Assembly: GCA_963921935.1 (NCBI GenBank)
Contig: OY998175.1
Coordinates: 151,271,309 to 151,335,308 of the forward strand
Length of the DNA stretch: 64,000 nt
Direction of reading: 5' to 3'
DNA from: Galeruca laticollis
Lineage: Eukaryota > Arthropoda > Insecta > Coleoptera > Chrysomelidae
Shown piece by piece: positions 1 to 11,801 of this stretch (positions within the stretch are counted from its first letter, which is position 1; each line of letters begins with the position of its first letter). A program made the position numbers and the translations under genes. The notes beneath the pieces were generated by a model. The model had not been told where the DNA came from. It made no database searches and saw only the letters and a list, made by a program, of their open reading frames with translations.

Positions 1-1942
1 CGAAACTATTGTCGCAACAAAGAATAATTAATTAATTAACATCCTATATATTTTTTTCTAAGGTAATATAATGATACATCAAAATCCATTGTCGGCGAAT
101 TATTATTTTAAAGTTGCAACGAATTATTCACTTAAGTGTACCGCCAATATTGTCGGCAAACGATTCTATAGTACGATTATTGTAGGCTGTAAAATTTTTA
201 GGTCACTGTTTGCTTGGTAAAAGATGAATTAATCAAACAATGGCATGGTTTATTTGGGTAAATGACACTGAAAATAGAGGTAACTTTCTAGGACTCGTGC
301 AGCTTCTTGACAAGTATGACCCGGTTCTTTGTGAACACCTTACAAAGACGACCTTTCACCTAAAATTCAAAATGAATTCATTCATTGTTTGGGGAATCAT
401 GTTCTAACAAAAATACTTGCTGAAGTGAAGGAAGCCAAGTATTTCACTATTGTGTTAGACAGTACGTCAGATTTCTCACACAAGCACCAGACGTGACAAA
501 TACTGCGTTATCTGAAACTCAAACTCGATGGCACCAAGTTGCACGTGATTTAGTCATTCATTGACTTTCTTGAAACAAAAACGCTGAGGATATGACTAAA
601 ATGATTTTGGCACAATTGGAAGCTATGGACTGGATATCCAAAATGCCCAGTTCGATGCAAGAACTGAACATTCATTAAATCTGGTGGATGTACAGGCAGC
701 ATCAATCGCAGTGGACTCAGTGACGTTCTTTCGTACTATTGAGAGGATTTTCAATTCATTTTCATCTTCTACTCGCCGCTGGAAATCTCATACCGACGGG
801 ACAGGTCAAGGAATCAACGCCTAATTGAAACACGATGCAGTTCTAGATATGAAGCCGTAGCTATCATGAAGACCCATTACAGTGAGATCCTTGAGATGTT
901 GGAATCACTTGCAGGAATCACAACGGAAAATGCAGAGGACAAGACTAGACGCTGGTTTATTGCTTACTGCTCGTTATCATTTTTAGCCTTCCTTGAGCTA
1001 TGGAGTCGAGTTATCCGCGAGATAAATGATGCACAATTATATCTCCAGACGAAAGGACTGAACGTGCACCAATGTGCTATGAAAATTCAGGCTTTGGAAT
1101 CGTTTCTAGTCGACAATCGATATGTTCTGGTCAACGATGGATTTGATTATACTAAAAATGTATCTGAAGATCTCGGCATCGAAATAACTCCTCTACGAAT
1201 AAAAAATAATATATATTGAATATAGCTGGCGAGAACGCTGCTAATGCTAGTTAAACTTATGACAATCGGTTACGACAAGAAATATTCGAATCGGTGGACA
1301 GAATTATACAATAAATCAAGACCAGATTTCAGCAACTGCACGAGCTGGATGTCAAGTACTCTTTTCTCACAGCAACTAACTTACTGAACCCAGAATACAA
1401 GTGTGAGTTCGGAAAAGAGCACTGTGATATCGATGTGGATGAGATGGAAATCGAGAGTAAGAGGTTACGCAATTTCGTTGCTTTGGCTGTTGATAAAGCT
1501 CAAGATAATGCCATGAAAGGGATCTCTCGAGCTTTTAGAATTTATTCAGCAATGCAACTATGGTATTTTCTTACCAAATACCGTAATTATGCTTCGAATT
1601 TTTTTTAACTATAGCTATCAGTGTTGCTTCATGTGAGCGTAGCTTCTCAATGCTGAAATTATTCAAAAATTACTTGAGGTCTACCATGAGCTCCCTAAGA
1701 TTGAGTGATTTGGCCATTTTGTCAATAGAATAAAGTGTGACGGACGAAATTAATTTTGATGAAGTTATAAATAATTGTGTGTAATAGGCTTTGAACAACG
1801 ACGTACTATATTACATGGTTTTGAAATAAATATTTTTCGCTCAGTTCTTATTCATCAACATCATTATTTTTATGAAGTCAAAGGGGCGGCAAATTATAAT
1901 CCCCGCCCCCCCCGGGCGACAGTGGCCCACGCTACGCCACTG
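1..1942 (+). mobile_element. hAT element copy A, internally deleted, 5' end off the window
   Basis: Bases 1-230 match the reverse complement of 35390-35640, and the coding part and 3' end match the minus-strand hAT copy at 21820-35829, so the two are relatives in opposite orientation. The 3' end carries a GC-rich segment and finishes in CGCCACTG at 1942, mirroring the CAGTGG tip of the other copy. Around 240-262 the sequence jumps from the 5' non-coding part straight into the middle of the transposase, so about 2 kb of 5' region is missing relative to the other copy. The 5' tip lies left of the window, so no target duplication can be checked. Confidence 0.75.
262..1732 (+). pseudogene. hAT-family transposase remnant (DUF4371/ZMYM-like type)
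   Basis: The remnant holds the middle and C-terminal parts of a hAT-type transposase with several frameshifts and stops. One 117-residue stretch (866-1219) is open and matches the corresponding part of the copy at 32.6-32.9 kb. Near 1610-1730 lies the hAT C-terminal dimerisation signature (SVASCERSFS, followed by KNYLRSTM and a terminal leucine/isoleucine-rich end), which this superfamily uses for transposase dimers. The BED/TTF-type N-terminus is missing because of the internal deletion. It cannot encode a working enzyme. Confidence 0.7.
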
Positions 1943-2285
1943 GCATGGTCTTACTATTCTCCCCTGGAATGCAGGGATGCGGTCTGTCGGACCCAGTCAA
2001 ATTTAGTCGAATGATAATCAGAGTTGCACGTTTCAGTACCTTCAAACTAGATCGCATTGCATACATCGCAGTATTTTTTAGACTGTGAGTAAAATGGACG
2101 TTACGGTCAATTTTGGTACATTAGACCCAACCCGTCCTTTTTCCGTTTTTTCCTTTGGTATAGGTTTATTTTAAAAATCGATTTTTAGTTCAACGAATCC
2201 GTATGAAATAGAATTGGGTCTTACTGTATGGGCTTCTAAATGTCGCTGGGATGAACACTTTCGCAATCTATAAAAGCAACTTAAA

Positions 2286-2687
2286 ATGCGACGTCCATCC
2301 AAAAGATTCTCGAAAAATTTTATTAGCTATCTTAGGAAAGAGCTTTTGTCGGGCTACATGAGAGTTAGAGCACACTTCCAGTACTTTCATAGGGAAATTC
2401 GACAAGTTGTGGTCAAACTTAGTAATACAGAGACAGTTGAGCTTCCAAAAAATCTTAAAATTGTCGAGAAAAAAAAAGAGAGTAATATGCTTTTTGTAAA
2501 GATAAGAAAACAAGATTTAGGTGCCGTTCCTGCCAAACATTTATGGATGGAACATAATATTGACGTTTGTAAAGAATGCACTGTTTTTTACGAAGTGTAC
2601 CTGCCAAACATTTATTTGTTTAATATTTATTTTAAATTTTTGTTGTATTTGATACGAGAGTTCTACTTTGTGTTTTATTTTGCTTGA
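2286..2687 (+). CDS. uncharacterised 133-residue ORF, doubtful
   Basis: This is an open frame with a basic, lysine/arginine-rich N-terminal half and a very hydrophobic phenylalanine/tyrosine-rich tail of about 30 residues that could be a membrane segment but also reflects T-rich DNA. I recognise no domain. There is no clear splice structure, and the reverse strand is open over part of the same stretch. It may be a decayed transposon piece or chance. Its preceding 200 bases contain no recognisable promoter. Confidence 0.15.
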   Translation: MRRPSKRFSKNFISYLRKELLSGYMRVRAHFQYFHREIRQVVVKLSNTETVELPKNLKIVEKKKESNMLFVKIRKQDLGAVPAKHLWMEHNIDVCKECTVFYEVYLPNIYLFNIYFKFLLYLIREFYFVFYFA

Positions 2688-3630
2688 TTAGAGTGTTGCT
2701 AAAAATATATTCATTAACTGGTATACAATATGTTTACTCTGAAAATCATTTTTTTGTGCTTGTAGGACCCAATTCATCCACTCCAAAGTTAAAAAAGGAA
2801 TTCTCACATTACTATCAATAATAAACTGCTTTATTCCACGAACATCTCTTCTAGAGTGTGGTTCTGTTTCCCTGAATCTTCCAGGTCTTCTCGTGGTTTA
2901 AGAGGTAATTCTTAGACATTATTAGAGGGTTGTTTGCTTAAAATGTATTTGGAAATGCGGATAAACTTTCAAATTTACAAGAAATGTTTTGTTCTATTTG
3001 GGAAACTTTTCTCTATGTTCTTATTGTGTTGTGTACATAAAGCATGAATAATAAATATGTCCCACTGGTAAACTTCTTGCTCTTAATACGAAAATGGTTG
3101 GCAGGTAAATAAGTTTTCTGTAACCGTACTATATATACATTATAGAAGGGTAAGCTAAAATATCTTTTCCTTGGAGAATCAACTGAGGGAAGGGTGTTTC
3201 GAAGTAGAATGTTTGTCGTTTTCAAAGTTTTAATCCATCAAAGGATAATTGTGAAGAAGTTGATGTGTTTATACATCATCTGTAAATTTCATACTAACTT
3301 TTTCAAGTTTTGGGTATTCTGACATTAATTAAAAATAATTATAAGGTTTATACTCAATAATTTCTAGTCTGATGAAAAAGAAGATCAATAAATGGAATGT
3401 AAATTTAAAAACTCTTATATCTCATATAGTTAGTTCTTTTTGACTATTTTTAATTTGATTTGAGTTCTGCTTCTTTTATTAATCCTATTAAATATTCGTA
3501 AACCCGTGGTCAAAAAATTCCAATGATTACCAGGTGGAGTGCAAACGTGGGAAAAACATGTTTTTTGTTTAAATTCCTTTTTAAACATTTTAATGTAGGT
3601 ATTTAATTCTAGTCGTCACTGCAATGTTCA
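2688..3630. other. AT-rich stretch without recognisable genes
   Basis: I see only short frames in all six readings, scattered T-runs and no inverted-repeat ends or transposase motifs. Confidence 0.5.
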
Positions 3631-3896
3631 CTAAATATTTTGTGTGTGAGGTACATGGATCGAAAAATAAAAATATTTATTATAACGTATTATATTCAAC
3701 AGAATTACAATTAATGTCAAAACATTTCTATATAAACAACAATTACATTGGTAACATCTAATAAAGACAGAGTACTTTCTCAATTGTGAGAATCTTGCGC
3801 TCTTTATAGAAAAATCCATAATAGTAAGAAACCGTAACTCGCTTGCGTCCATACATGTTCTCACATTTGCCCTCGAGTCAAGGATTACGAGAGATA

Positions 3897-5125
3897 TCAA
3901 CCAGCATACAACATGCAGTCCAGCAGACTCCGCATACACCATGTGTGCTTCATCTTCGATAACGACTTGGTCATGCATTCCGCAATCTGATCTTCTGTTG
4001 AAATGTGTTTTACCGTAAGTAAATTGTTCCTCGGAGTATTTCTCACAAAATGATGAAGGATATCAATGTGCTTGGTTCTGGCGTGGAACAATGGATTTTC
4101 CACCAATTAGATGTAAAGTTGTTTGTCGCAAGAAACAACTAGGTTTGTGAATTTCTTCACATCCAGTTCATCTAGAAAACGCTTATGGTATATGGCCTTT
4201 TTTCACGAGCCATATATTCAGCCTCAGTGGTGGATAGTGAAATAGTTCGCTGCTTACGAGAATCCCATGAAATTGGCCTTCCGTTCAACATAAACAGATA
4301 TCCCGTGTAGAAACACCTATCAACGGTACAGCTTTCTCAGTCGGCATCCACGAATCCCATCTAAGGTTCTGAATCAGGTCCATATGTTAGGCCGACTTTT
4401 GTTGTCCCCTTTAGGTATCTCAAGACGCGTTTCGCTACCTTCCAGTGTTTTGTCCTTAGCAGCTGATAAACTGACCCAAACTGCTAACTGCGAAAGCAAT
4501 ATCTGGTCGAGTACAGGTAGCTAAATTGATACGCCAATGCCCCTAAAAGTTTTCGATATGGAAGCTTCTCGTCCTCGTCGTCTGGTTCTAGATTCTTACT
4601 TAACTTCGTCCCGGTATCGCTCGGACTAGTGACTGATTTGCACTCCGTCATGTTGAAGCGTGTTAGTAGCTCTTGAATATATCCATGTTGAGGCATAGAA
4701 ATGAAACCACTTTCCTGCGCAATCTCTATGCCCAAACAGCATCTAGCCAACCCTAAACCTTCGATGTCAAACTGTTCCTTAAGCACTTGAGCGAATCTAG
4801 TGACCTATTCATCGTTCTTCGACGCGATCAGGATGTCGTCGGCGTAAGTGGCAATTAGTATTGCAGCCTTCCCTGAATCGACTTGGAACAAGCACGAATT
4901 TGAGCTCGTGAGAATAGCCCCAAGTCCTCGAAGAGTGTCATCTAATTTACGATACCAACTTCTGCCAGTTTGTCGCAATCCATAGAGTGGTTTTTGTAAC
5001 AAGCAGACCTTGTCCCCCTTGCAAAATTCTTTTAGCATGGTCCATGTACTGTTGCCAATGTGATTATTGGCTTCGGATTTCATCACTTTTTCTAGGAGCC
5101 TTTCGAAGTTTTTAGCGATAGACAA
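3897..5125 (-). pseudogene. copia reverse transcriptase/RNase H, decayed
   Basis: From upstream to downstream on the minus strand there is a copia RT block with the PLYGLRQ motif and the catalytic YADDILIAS box near 4830, then a block around 4484-4786 with the usual copia text (GYIQELLTRFNM, PYRKLLGALAY). The RNase H end at 3897-4106 has the HARTKHIDILHHFVR signature. The frames are separated by stops and shifts near 4790 and 4480. Between 5126 and 5982 the linker joining integrase and RT can still be read in pieces (a KFVDRP motif near 5270). This enzyme would copy element RNA into DNA, but the copy is dead. Confidence 0.85.
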
Positions 5126-5982
5126 CCCGTGCTACAGGTGCAAACGTTTAAGAAAAATGTAGACTCTCTACGTCACTAACCTGACCTTTATTCTCTCCAG
5201 CGAACCATCGGGATTGAGCTTGTTTCTCAAAACCATGCGACTACCAATGACTTTGTCGCATTATGGACGATCCACAAATTTCCAGGTATTGTTCTGCAGA
5301 ATGGACTTCATCTCCTCTCCTATGGCTTCAAATCAATCTACTACATCTGAACCTGATAACGTAGGAACTTCAGAGATGAAAAGTTTGTTCCAGCTCTACT
5401 AAGTTTCATTCATTTGGTGCTCCGGGACGATATATTTTAGCTGGTCTGCCTATCGATAATGTTCTGATTATTTTTGGTCGACACCGACCTCTAGTTATGT
5501 TCGCAATTCTGTGATTTGACTTCTGAAGTTTCATCTTCGTCGTTCTCCGCATTCTCCACAACGTCCACGAAGGCATTAGTGTCATCGAAATGTCTGTTCC
5601 ACAGGTTTTCTGGATCGAAATCGCATAGATCTGGTTCGGGCTCGTTGACTACTACTAAATCGAAATATATGTGAGGTGATTCTTGTCTTGAGTCATCGTC
5701 AGGTACATCCTAATGTTAATTTTTTTCTCATCCACGATCCTCACGTCTCGACTGATAATGACCTTCCTCTTCTCCTTCGACCAAATTCGATAAGCCTTCG
5801 AATCACTCGAATATCCTACGAAGATTTCTGGTTGTGCTCGTTTGTCAAATTTACTTTTCCTTGGGTCCAGCCCAGATCTAGATAGTAAACGGAACTGACT
5901 AATACACTCAGGTTTGAGATATATGACGATCTACCAGTCCATGCCAGGTATGGTATGAGACCATTCGCAAATGATTTCGAAG

Positions 5983-6579
5983 CTAGTTTGACATGTTAAT
6001 TGCCTCTGCCCATAGTGAATCTGGAAGCTTGGAATCAAACGGTTTCAAAGATAGTCTGGAAGCTTGGAATCCACCAGCAGGCAAAGGGCCGTATTCTGTT
6101 CTTCCTCTCTGCGATAGTGTTCTGTTGAGGGTTGTGTGGATCGGTGAGTCTTCGAGTGATTCCACGAGTTTACAGATAATGGTTGAATTCTTATTCACAT
6201 TCTCGCGACCATTATCATACTGTATTGTTTTGACCTTCTTTCTTTTTTGATTTTCTACAAGAGATATGTAGTCCACAGTCTCCTTGAAAACTTCATTTCT
6301 TGTCTTCAGGAACTTAACTTCTTCGAACTTAGATGAATCGTAGTATCTCGTGCCTCCCAGGGAGCTTGTCCTCATTGGGCCGCAGACGTCGGTGTTAATG
6401 ATGTCCAAGATTTCCGTCTTGCGTTCAGACTTCTCAGGAAATGGTGTCCTTGATATCTTCCCCCGCACGCATGCGTCGCTTTCCAATTTGTCTACTGTAC
6501 CTTCTATTTGCTCGCCAGTCACTAGGTCCTTACGCACGACGTCTGAAATGTTAGCATGACAAAGTCGCCTGTGTAGCAA
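5983..6579 (-). pseudogene. copia GAG-pre-integrase and integrase core fragment
   Basis: The 198-residue open stretch starts with a pre-integrase zinc region (LHRRLCHANISD, later a single C). It continues with the integrase core (DIINTDVCGPM containing the first catalytic aspartate, then the block QYDNGRE with the second) and ends with a Ty1/copia-type LWAEAINMSN text. Relative to intact copia integrases it lacks part of the segment between the first aspartate and the YDNG block. The upstream end has shifted frame. Confidence 0.8.
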
Positions 6580-6740
6580 TTGAAATGAAATATTATCCGA
6601 TTTCTGTTGATCTGAAGCTGCCTGCCTTCTTCCGGTTGATTTATGTAGTACAGGTTACCAATTCTGTTACCTATCAGTTACATGTCCTCCTTTTCTATCT
6701 ATCCGGTGTCCGGCAACACGTTGGCACACCTTAAATTTTC

Positions 6741-7138
6741 CTAGGTAGAAGGCAGGCTAAGCAGTAACATGATGGCTAGTTGATCTGGATGTATGTTGAT
6801 GTCGTCTAGATTGCCGACAATATCTAAAAACTCGTTGAGATGATCACCGACGTCTCCGCCGTCTGTTATTTTGAACAAAGTTAACCTTGTCAGTAACGTA
6901 GCTTTTATTTGTATATTTTGCGCAATTTCAACCACGTTTCATGCGATGTCACACAGTTTTTTATGTGATTGAGCTTGCTAGAGGAAATGGACAGTATAAT
7001 ATCCGATCCGGCCTTTTGATCGTTCTTCCCCCATACCGTTATTGCGGCATCGTTTTCATTTTGTGTACCTGGTTCAGGATTCACTTTAACTGCATTGACA
7101 TAATCCCACATATCGTTTTTGTTTATTAAGCAGTTCAA
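6741..7138 (-). pseudogene. copia gag (UBN2-like) fragment
   Basis: Two overlapping short frames (6905-7138 and 6741-6935) together read like copia gag: a WDYVNAVKVNPE segment, then TSHETWLKLRKIY and LTLFKITDGGDVGDHLNEF. These are the patterns of UBN2-type gag polyproteins that coat element RNA. A frameshift near 6920 separates them. No zinc knuckle follows before 6580. Confidence 0.7.
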
Positions 7139-7276
7139 TCCTCGCCATATTCGTGTTCATTTTTGGTTGATGACGTCTGTCTACTTATCACTAATACGTG
7201 TCGATTCTTTTTTAAATTTTCACTTTATTTTCGTTATCGTGCCTAGGCCCATAAACTATTAGCGAGGTAGGAGAAG

Positions 7277-7523
7277 CCGGGGCAAAGTAAAACGTTCAAA
7301 TTGTGGGGGTAGATGAACTCAAAACTAAAAATGAAAATAAGTCCGTTAATAAACCGTAAGGTTCATATGTCATTAGACTTCAACCCAAGATGTCAAAATT
7401 TAATGCCATTGAAAATGGTTTAAGGTGACTGTTTTTTTTCTATCAAGTACATTTTGTTTCACTTGGCCCGACCATAGGGACTACGTGGAACTTGGACCGG
7501 GGCAAAGTGAAACAGTTCAAAAT
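7277..7523. repeat. duplicated motif at the 3' side of pogo copy 1
   Basis: The word CCGGGGCAAAGTRAAAC followed by GTTCAAA occurs at about 7277 and again at about 7498. A related reverse-strand word (GTTTCACTTGGCCC) lies near 7456. A similar word in reverse complement (TTTCACTTTGTCCC) lies at about 20898 beside a pogo N-terminal fragment. These are candidates for subterminal transposase-binding repeats of this pogo family. Confidence 0.45.
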
Positions 7524-7547
7524 AAGCTGTATAGACCTACTACCTAG

Positions 7548-7548
<1 letters not shown>

Positions 7549-7602
<54 letters not shown>
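7549..7602. repeat. (TA)n microsatellite
   Basis: An uninterrupted TA dinucleotide tract of about 54 bases. Confidence 0.95.
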
Positions 7603-7603
<1 letters not shown>

Positions 7604-7694
7604 CATATTGGTGAGTACAATTAGAACCAATTAACTAAAATAACACAATTAACTTGTTTGGCATAACGCCCATTGCGTTTATTAAATTAGAAAA

Positions 7695-9095
7695 CTATTT
7701 GAGTTTGACCTTTCCAAGTCGAAGATAGACGAAGTTTGTAAGTTTTCCTTCTATTTCGTCTCTATACAATTCACTGATGTTATCTACTTCAGGAAAAATA
7801 TAGGTATCCTTTTTCTGTCTGTAATTCCTCATCAATTTAACCTCATAAGCCATTTTTTCAGAATCAATTCTCGGAATTAAATTTTGAAATTTAGCAATAA
7901 ACTGTTCCTTTATTGTATTATTTTCCTCATATAAATCAACCAAAATGAAGTCGTCTGCTTTAATATCTGTTTCTCTATCCAGGGTCTTCTGAATCACATC
8001 AGCTTCATTTTCCGAGGAATTGGAGAAATAAGAGTGAGACAAGTCATCACAAAGTTCTGCTTCCTTCAACGATATGTCCGTGTCAGTAAAAGATGAATCG
8101 TTAGATGATTTTACTTTCTTTTGTTTGTTCTTTATTATTTCTTTTGGAACACTTAAATCGTTTGTTATATTTCTTTTTACAGTTCGGGCCAATTTTTTTG
8201 CTGTTTTTGGAGTTGATTTGAATTCCTCTAGATAGGGGGAAGATGTAGTAACTGCCGTTTTTCCAGGCTTTCGTCTAACTGTTTTTTTCATCCAGGTTCC
8301 TGCTTTGGGAAGAGGGATAATATCGCTTGGAGAAATGAGCGACGTTTTTTTCTCACGTGTTTTTAGCAGTTTTCGGTTTGTTAAAATGCTGGATGGTCCA
8401 GATAAAGGAGATAACTGCTTTTCCTGTGCTGCAACAGAAGGTCCGGTTGCAGGTGGCGAGTGGTTGTCAAACATTGCAACTGCAGACCAAGGTATAGTTG
8501 ACGACTGGTTGTCGAATGTTGATATCGAATGTACAGGTTTAACAGAAATTTCTCTGGCTGTGCAAATTCCTTAAGGTTCAGATGTGGGTGTGAGACTTCA
8601 TGGGAGCAGGTCTGATTTGGTGCAGTGAGAGGATTATCGCGATTTGTCGTTTCAGATGGCTCAAACAAGTGTTCTGGGAAAATATATGGATTTAAAGGAC
8701 ACATCCCAGTATTTTTGAAGCCACCAATGGCATTTTGTGGTCTAGCAGCTTTCTGAAATGCTTGACCAAATAGCTGTCCAACCGCACTAATTATGGTAAA
8801 TCTTCCTGGTTTATTCCTTAACCAAGATTTTACCTGTTGCTCATAAAAACTGCTCAAATGAAACATGAATATGACATCAAGCGGTTGTATACGGTGCGAA
8901 GTGTGTGGTAGCAACACTAAAATATAGATGTGGTTTTCACGGGCCGTTTCGATTAAGGCCAATTTTTTCACATGAGTTGAATGCCCATCCATAACAAGAA
9001 GAACAGGCTGCTCTTTTGGGGGCTTAGCATATTGAATGAAGTTGTTTGAATAAAAGGCTTCAATTTGAATTGATGATTCGTAATAAGGGTACCTC
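7695..9095 (-). pseudogene. pogo/Tigger-like transposase, C-terminal half, frameshifted (copy 1)
   Basis: On the minus strand the frame enters at about 9095 with EAFYSNNFIQYAK. It then shows the second catalytic aspartate region (VLLVMDGHSTHVK) and the third (PHTSHRIQPLDV), typical of the DDE_1 endonuclease of pogo/Tigger/CENP-B-like transposases. A GFKNTGMCPLNP text, usual after the catalytic core, follows. A frameshift between about 8400 and 8480 separates this from a 259-residue C-terminal frame (7695-8474) rich in lysine and serine, ending in a YIFPEVDNISEL segment that insect pogo elements often have. The N-terminal HTH and first catalytic aspartate are absent. Confidence 0.8.
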
Positions 9096-9482
9096 CTACC
9101 TTTTACTCATCCAAGTGGAACTGCTTTCTTCTTGTCCTAAAAACTTGCAGTTAAACTGGCGTGATCATTTGTTGTAACACTCAGATTCCACTAGGACTGG
9201 TTTTATTTTAGAACACAAACTCGTACTAATTATGATTGAATTTATTAACTTACTGATGTACATTGAAATTCAGAAAATACTTAAAATACCTTAAGACCCA
9301 CATTATAAACAATAAGTACAGGTTGGCAAGTTAATTTTGGCAGTCGGAAGTTTGACAACTTCCGATGCGCCGTAACAAAGACGTATGCGGATTGCAAGAG
9401 CTGGCAGAATTCGTAAGCTTCGTTTCGACAGTACAGTTCAGAGAAAAGTGTGATTACCGGGGTTGTGCAATACTAACTTGTT
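9096..9482. other. 5' flank of the transposase gene at 9483
   Basis: No reading frame. It contains a short hairpin at 9345-9364 (CGGAAGTT, 4-base loop, AACTTCCG), which may be part of an element end or 5' UTR. Confidence 0.4.
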
Positions 9483-11635
9483 ATGGCGACTCCAGAAAGT
9501 AGAGTTGTTCATAAAAAGTTGAGTGAGCAGTGTCGTGAAATAGTTATGAACGTTTTAAATTCCATGACCGAAGATGAAAATAATGGCAAGTCGACAATTC
9601 CATTAACAAAGGTAAGTTTTAATTATTGCAACAAACTTTTTAAACCAAAGTAGTTATTTAACAAATTACACTCGATAGTAAATGTTTTAAAGCGATTTTC
9701 GTACATAAAATATTTATTTATTAAACGATTTAAAAAAGTGACATTAGGGCGAGACAAAGTATTTTATGGACTCATGTGTCAATTTTATGCACCGTTATGT
9801 CATCAGTACAAACAAATCGACACCATTTTTAGTCCGTTTAAAGCAACCTAAATGAGACATTTTTTGGATTTTGCGTGCCTGCGGCTCATGCGTCAATTTT
9901 TCCATTCGTGAAAAAAAGCATCACTTTATGTACTTGTTGCATAAATAACTATTCTGTTTCTGTCTACAGGAGTATATAAAAGGGCACATGTTTATTTTGT
10001 GTAAGATACCTATTTAAATGTAATAGGTTTTTTAAGTTATAATTATAATTATTATAATCATTCCACAATTATCTCTATTACGTTTCGGTTTTATTATTTG
10101 TTTTGAACCATCTTCCGATTTCAGTTACAATTGCGGTTTGGTCATATTAAAATATGTTTGAACTAAAATCTAAACATCGTTTAAAGCAACTAATGAACTG
10201 AAAAGTAATATAATATTTTTGAATTTAATACTTCTTTTAAATGGCCGAAAACCACGACAAAAATTTTTATTTCAAAGAACGGTCACTGAAAACAAATTTT
10301 ACTACTTCCTCATTTTATTTCTATAAAAATACACATGAGTAAAACTTTTAATATAACATTTATATCGACTTATTTTATTGTCAGGTCATTGAACGAGTTT
10401 CTGCTGCTACGAAAGTTAGCCAAAGAACGCTTTCCCGTATTAAAAAGGAAACTCTGGCAGGAAGTAATGCTGACACTGATGTGCCTACTAAAAAACAAAA
10501 AACGTCCAGTGTCCGTATGGATCAATTCGACAAAACTGTGCTTAGAAGGCGCATAATAAATTATCACATATCCGAGAAAAAAGTATCCACGTTTAGAAAT
10601 GTACACCAAACCTTTGCAGGAAGTCGCGAATCTCTGCGGAAACAAATACATTCTTCGAGTTTTCGTTGGACCAACATGAAAAACAACAGAAGTCTGTTAA
10701 TGGAACGTCACGAAATTAGACATTTACACCTACTATATTCAAGAAACGTAAAAAAGTGCAGAGAACAGATCGAACCTATCATTTATATGGTTGAAACATA
10801 CATTCACTCATGTCACACGCACCTTAAAGGATGGAGCGACAGGAGTAACGAAGGATTAAGAAAACCCGTTTCAAAAGGTTATAGGCTCATCATTGTGCAT
10901 GCAGGAAGTGAAAATAGTTTTGTACCTAATGCTGGTATTCTGTGGAACTCCCAGTCAAAAACAGGAGATTATCATAATGAAATGGCGTACGAAAATTATG
11001 AGAATAGGGTACAAGAAAAACGTATTCCAAACCTACTAAAAAACGCTGTTGTGGTAATTGATAACGCCCCATATCAGAATGTTCTAGATGAAAAATTACC
11101 TACGACTGCTTGGACTAAACAACAATTAACAAACTGGCTTTCTGAAAGAAACATATATTACAGTGAACAAATGTTAAAACCAGATTTTTATAACGTTGTA
11201 AAAATGTACAAACCGCAATATAAAATTTATAAAATTGATGAAATGTTTATTCGACATGGATTGCAAGTTTTAAGGCTACCCCCTTATCACCCGGACTAAA
11301 ATCCGATCGAAAGTTTTTGGGCGACACTTAAAAAATATGTGTACCTTCAATTTTACAAAGGTTAAAGAGTTCTGTAATGAATTTTTTGACACATTTTCTG
11401 CAAATTATTGGAAGATTAGATGTGCCATGTTAAAAAGATTGAAGATGAATTTATGAACAATGAACCACTTTTAGATACTGTTGTAGATAATATTATTATT
11501 AATTTGGCCGAAGACGTAGATAGCGAGGATGATGAAGTTGATATAGAAAGTGATTTTGAAGAATCATTTGTAGATGCACATCATTATTTTACTGTTGATG
11601 ATCCCTGTACATCAAAAAAATATTTTTCATTCTAG
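9483..11635 (+). pseudogene. spliced IS630/Tc1-like (DDE_3) transposase gene, copy 1, inactivated
   Basis: Exon 1 (9483-9611, 43 codons from ATG) ends at a consensus GTAAGT. Exon 2 begins after TTATTTTATTGTCAG at 10385 in phase and continues to 11299. The joined protein has an N-terminal helix-turn-helix (SAATKVSQRTLSRIKKE), then the DDE domain: YMVETYIHS where an aspartate is expected (D to V), GYRLIIVHAGSE, VVVIDNAPYQN with the second aspartate, and LPPYHPD followed by an in-frame TAA where NPIE should continue. After the stop, NPIESFWATLK reads on, then a frameshift, then HVKKIEDEFM and an acidic tail (11420-11635). The lost first aspartate and the stop make it inactive. A relative lies at 59.4-62.3 kb. 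Confidence 0.8.
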
Positions 11636-11801
11636 TGTTTGTTTGTAGGTGGCATGACTGAATACATTAAATGCAACAAATGTAAAAATCTAAATAGGTG
11701 TTATAAAATTGTAGATATTAGAGACGAATTCCACTAGAGTAATATAATATTTGTAGTACATCTGTGTTGGATTTCATTAGAGTTGAATTTAAATTATTTT
11801 C

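Larger units (their letters stand above)
3640..7190 (-). mobile_element. Ty1/copia-type LTR retrotransposon remnant
   Basis: Read on the minus strand, the order is gag (about 7140-6740), GAG-pre-integrase/integrase (6580-5980), linker and reverse transcriptase (about 5440-4480), then RNase H (about 4250-3900). This is the copia order, with integrase before RT. Every module is broken by stops or frameshifts. The segment beyond RNase H (about 3650-3880) recurs at 35876-36085, so it is probably 3' UTR or LTR. I could not find a matching 5' LTR near 7.2 kb, so the element appears 5'-truncated or too eroded. Confidence 0.85.
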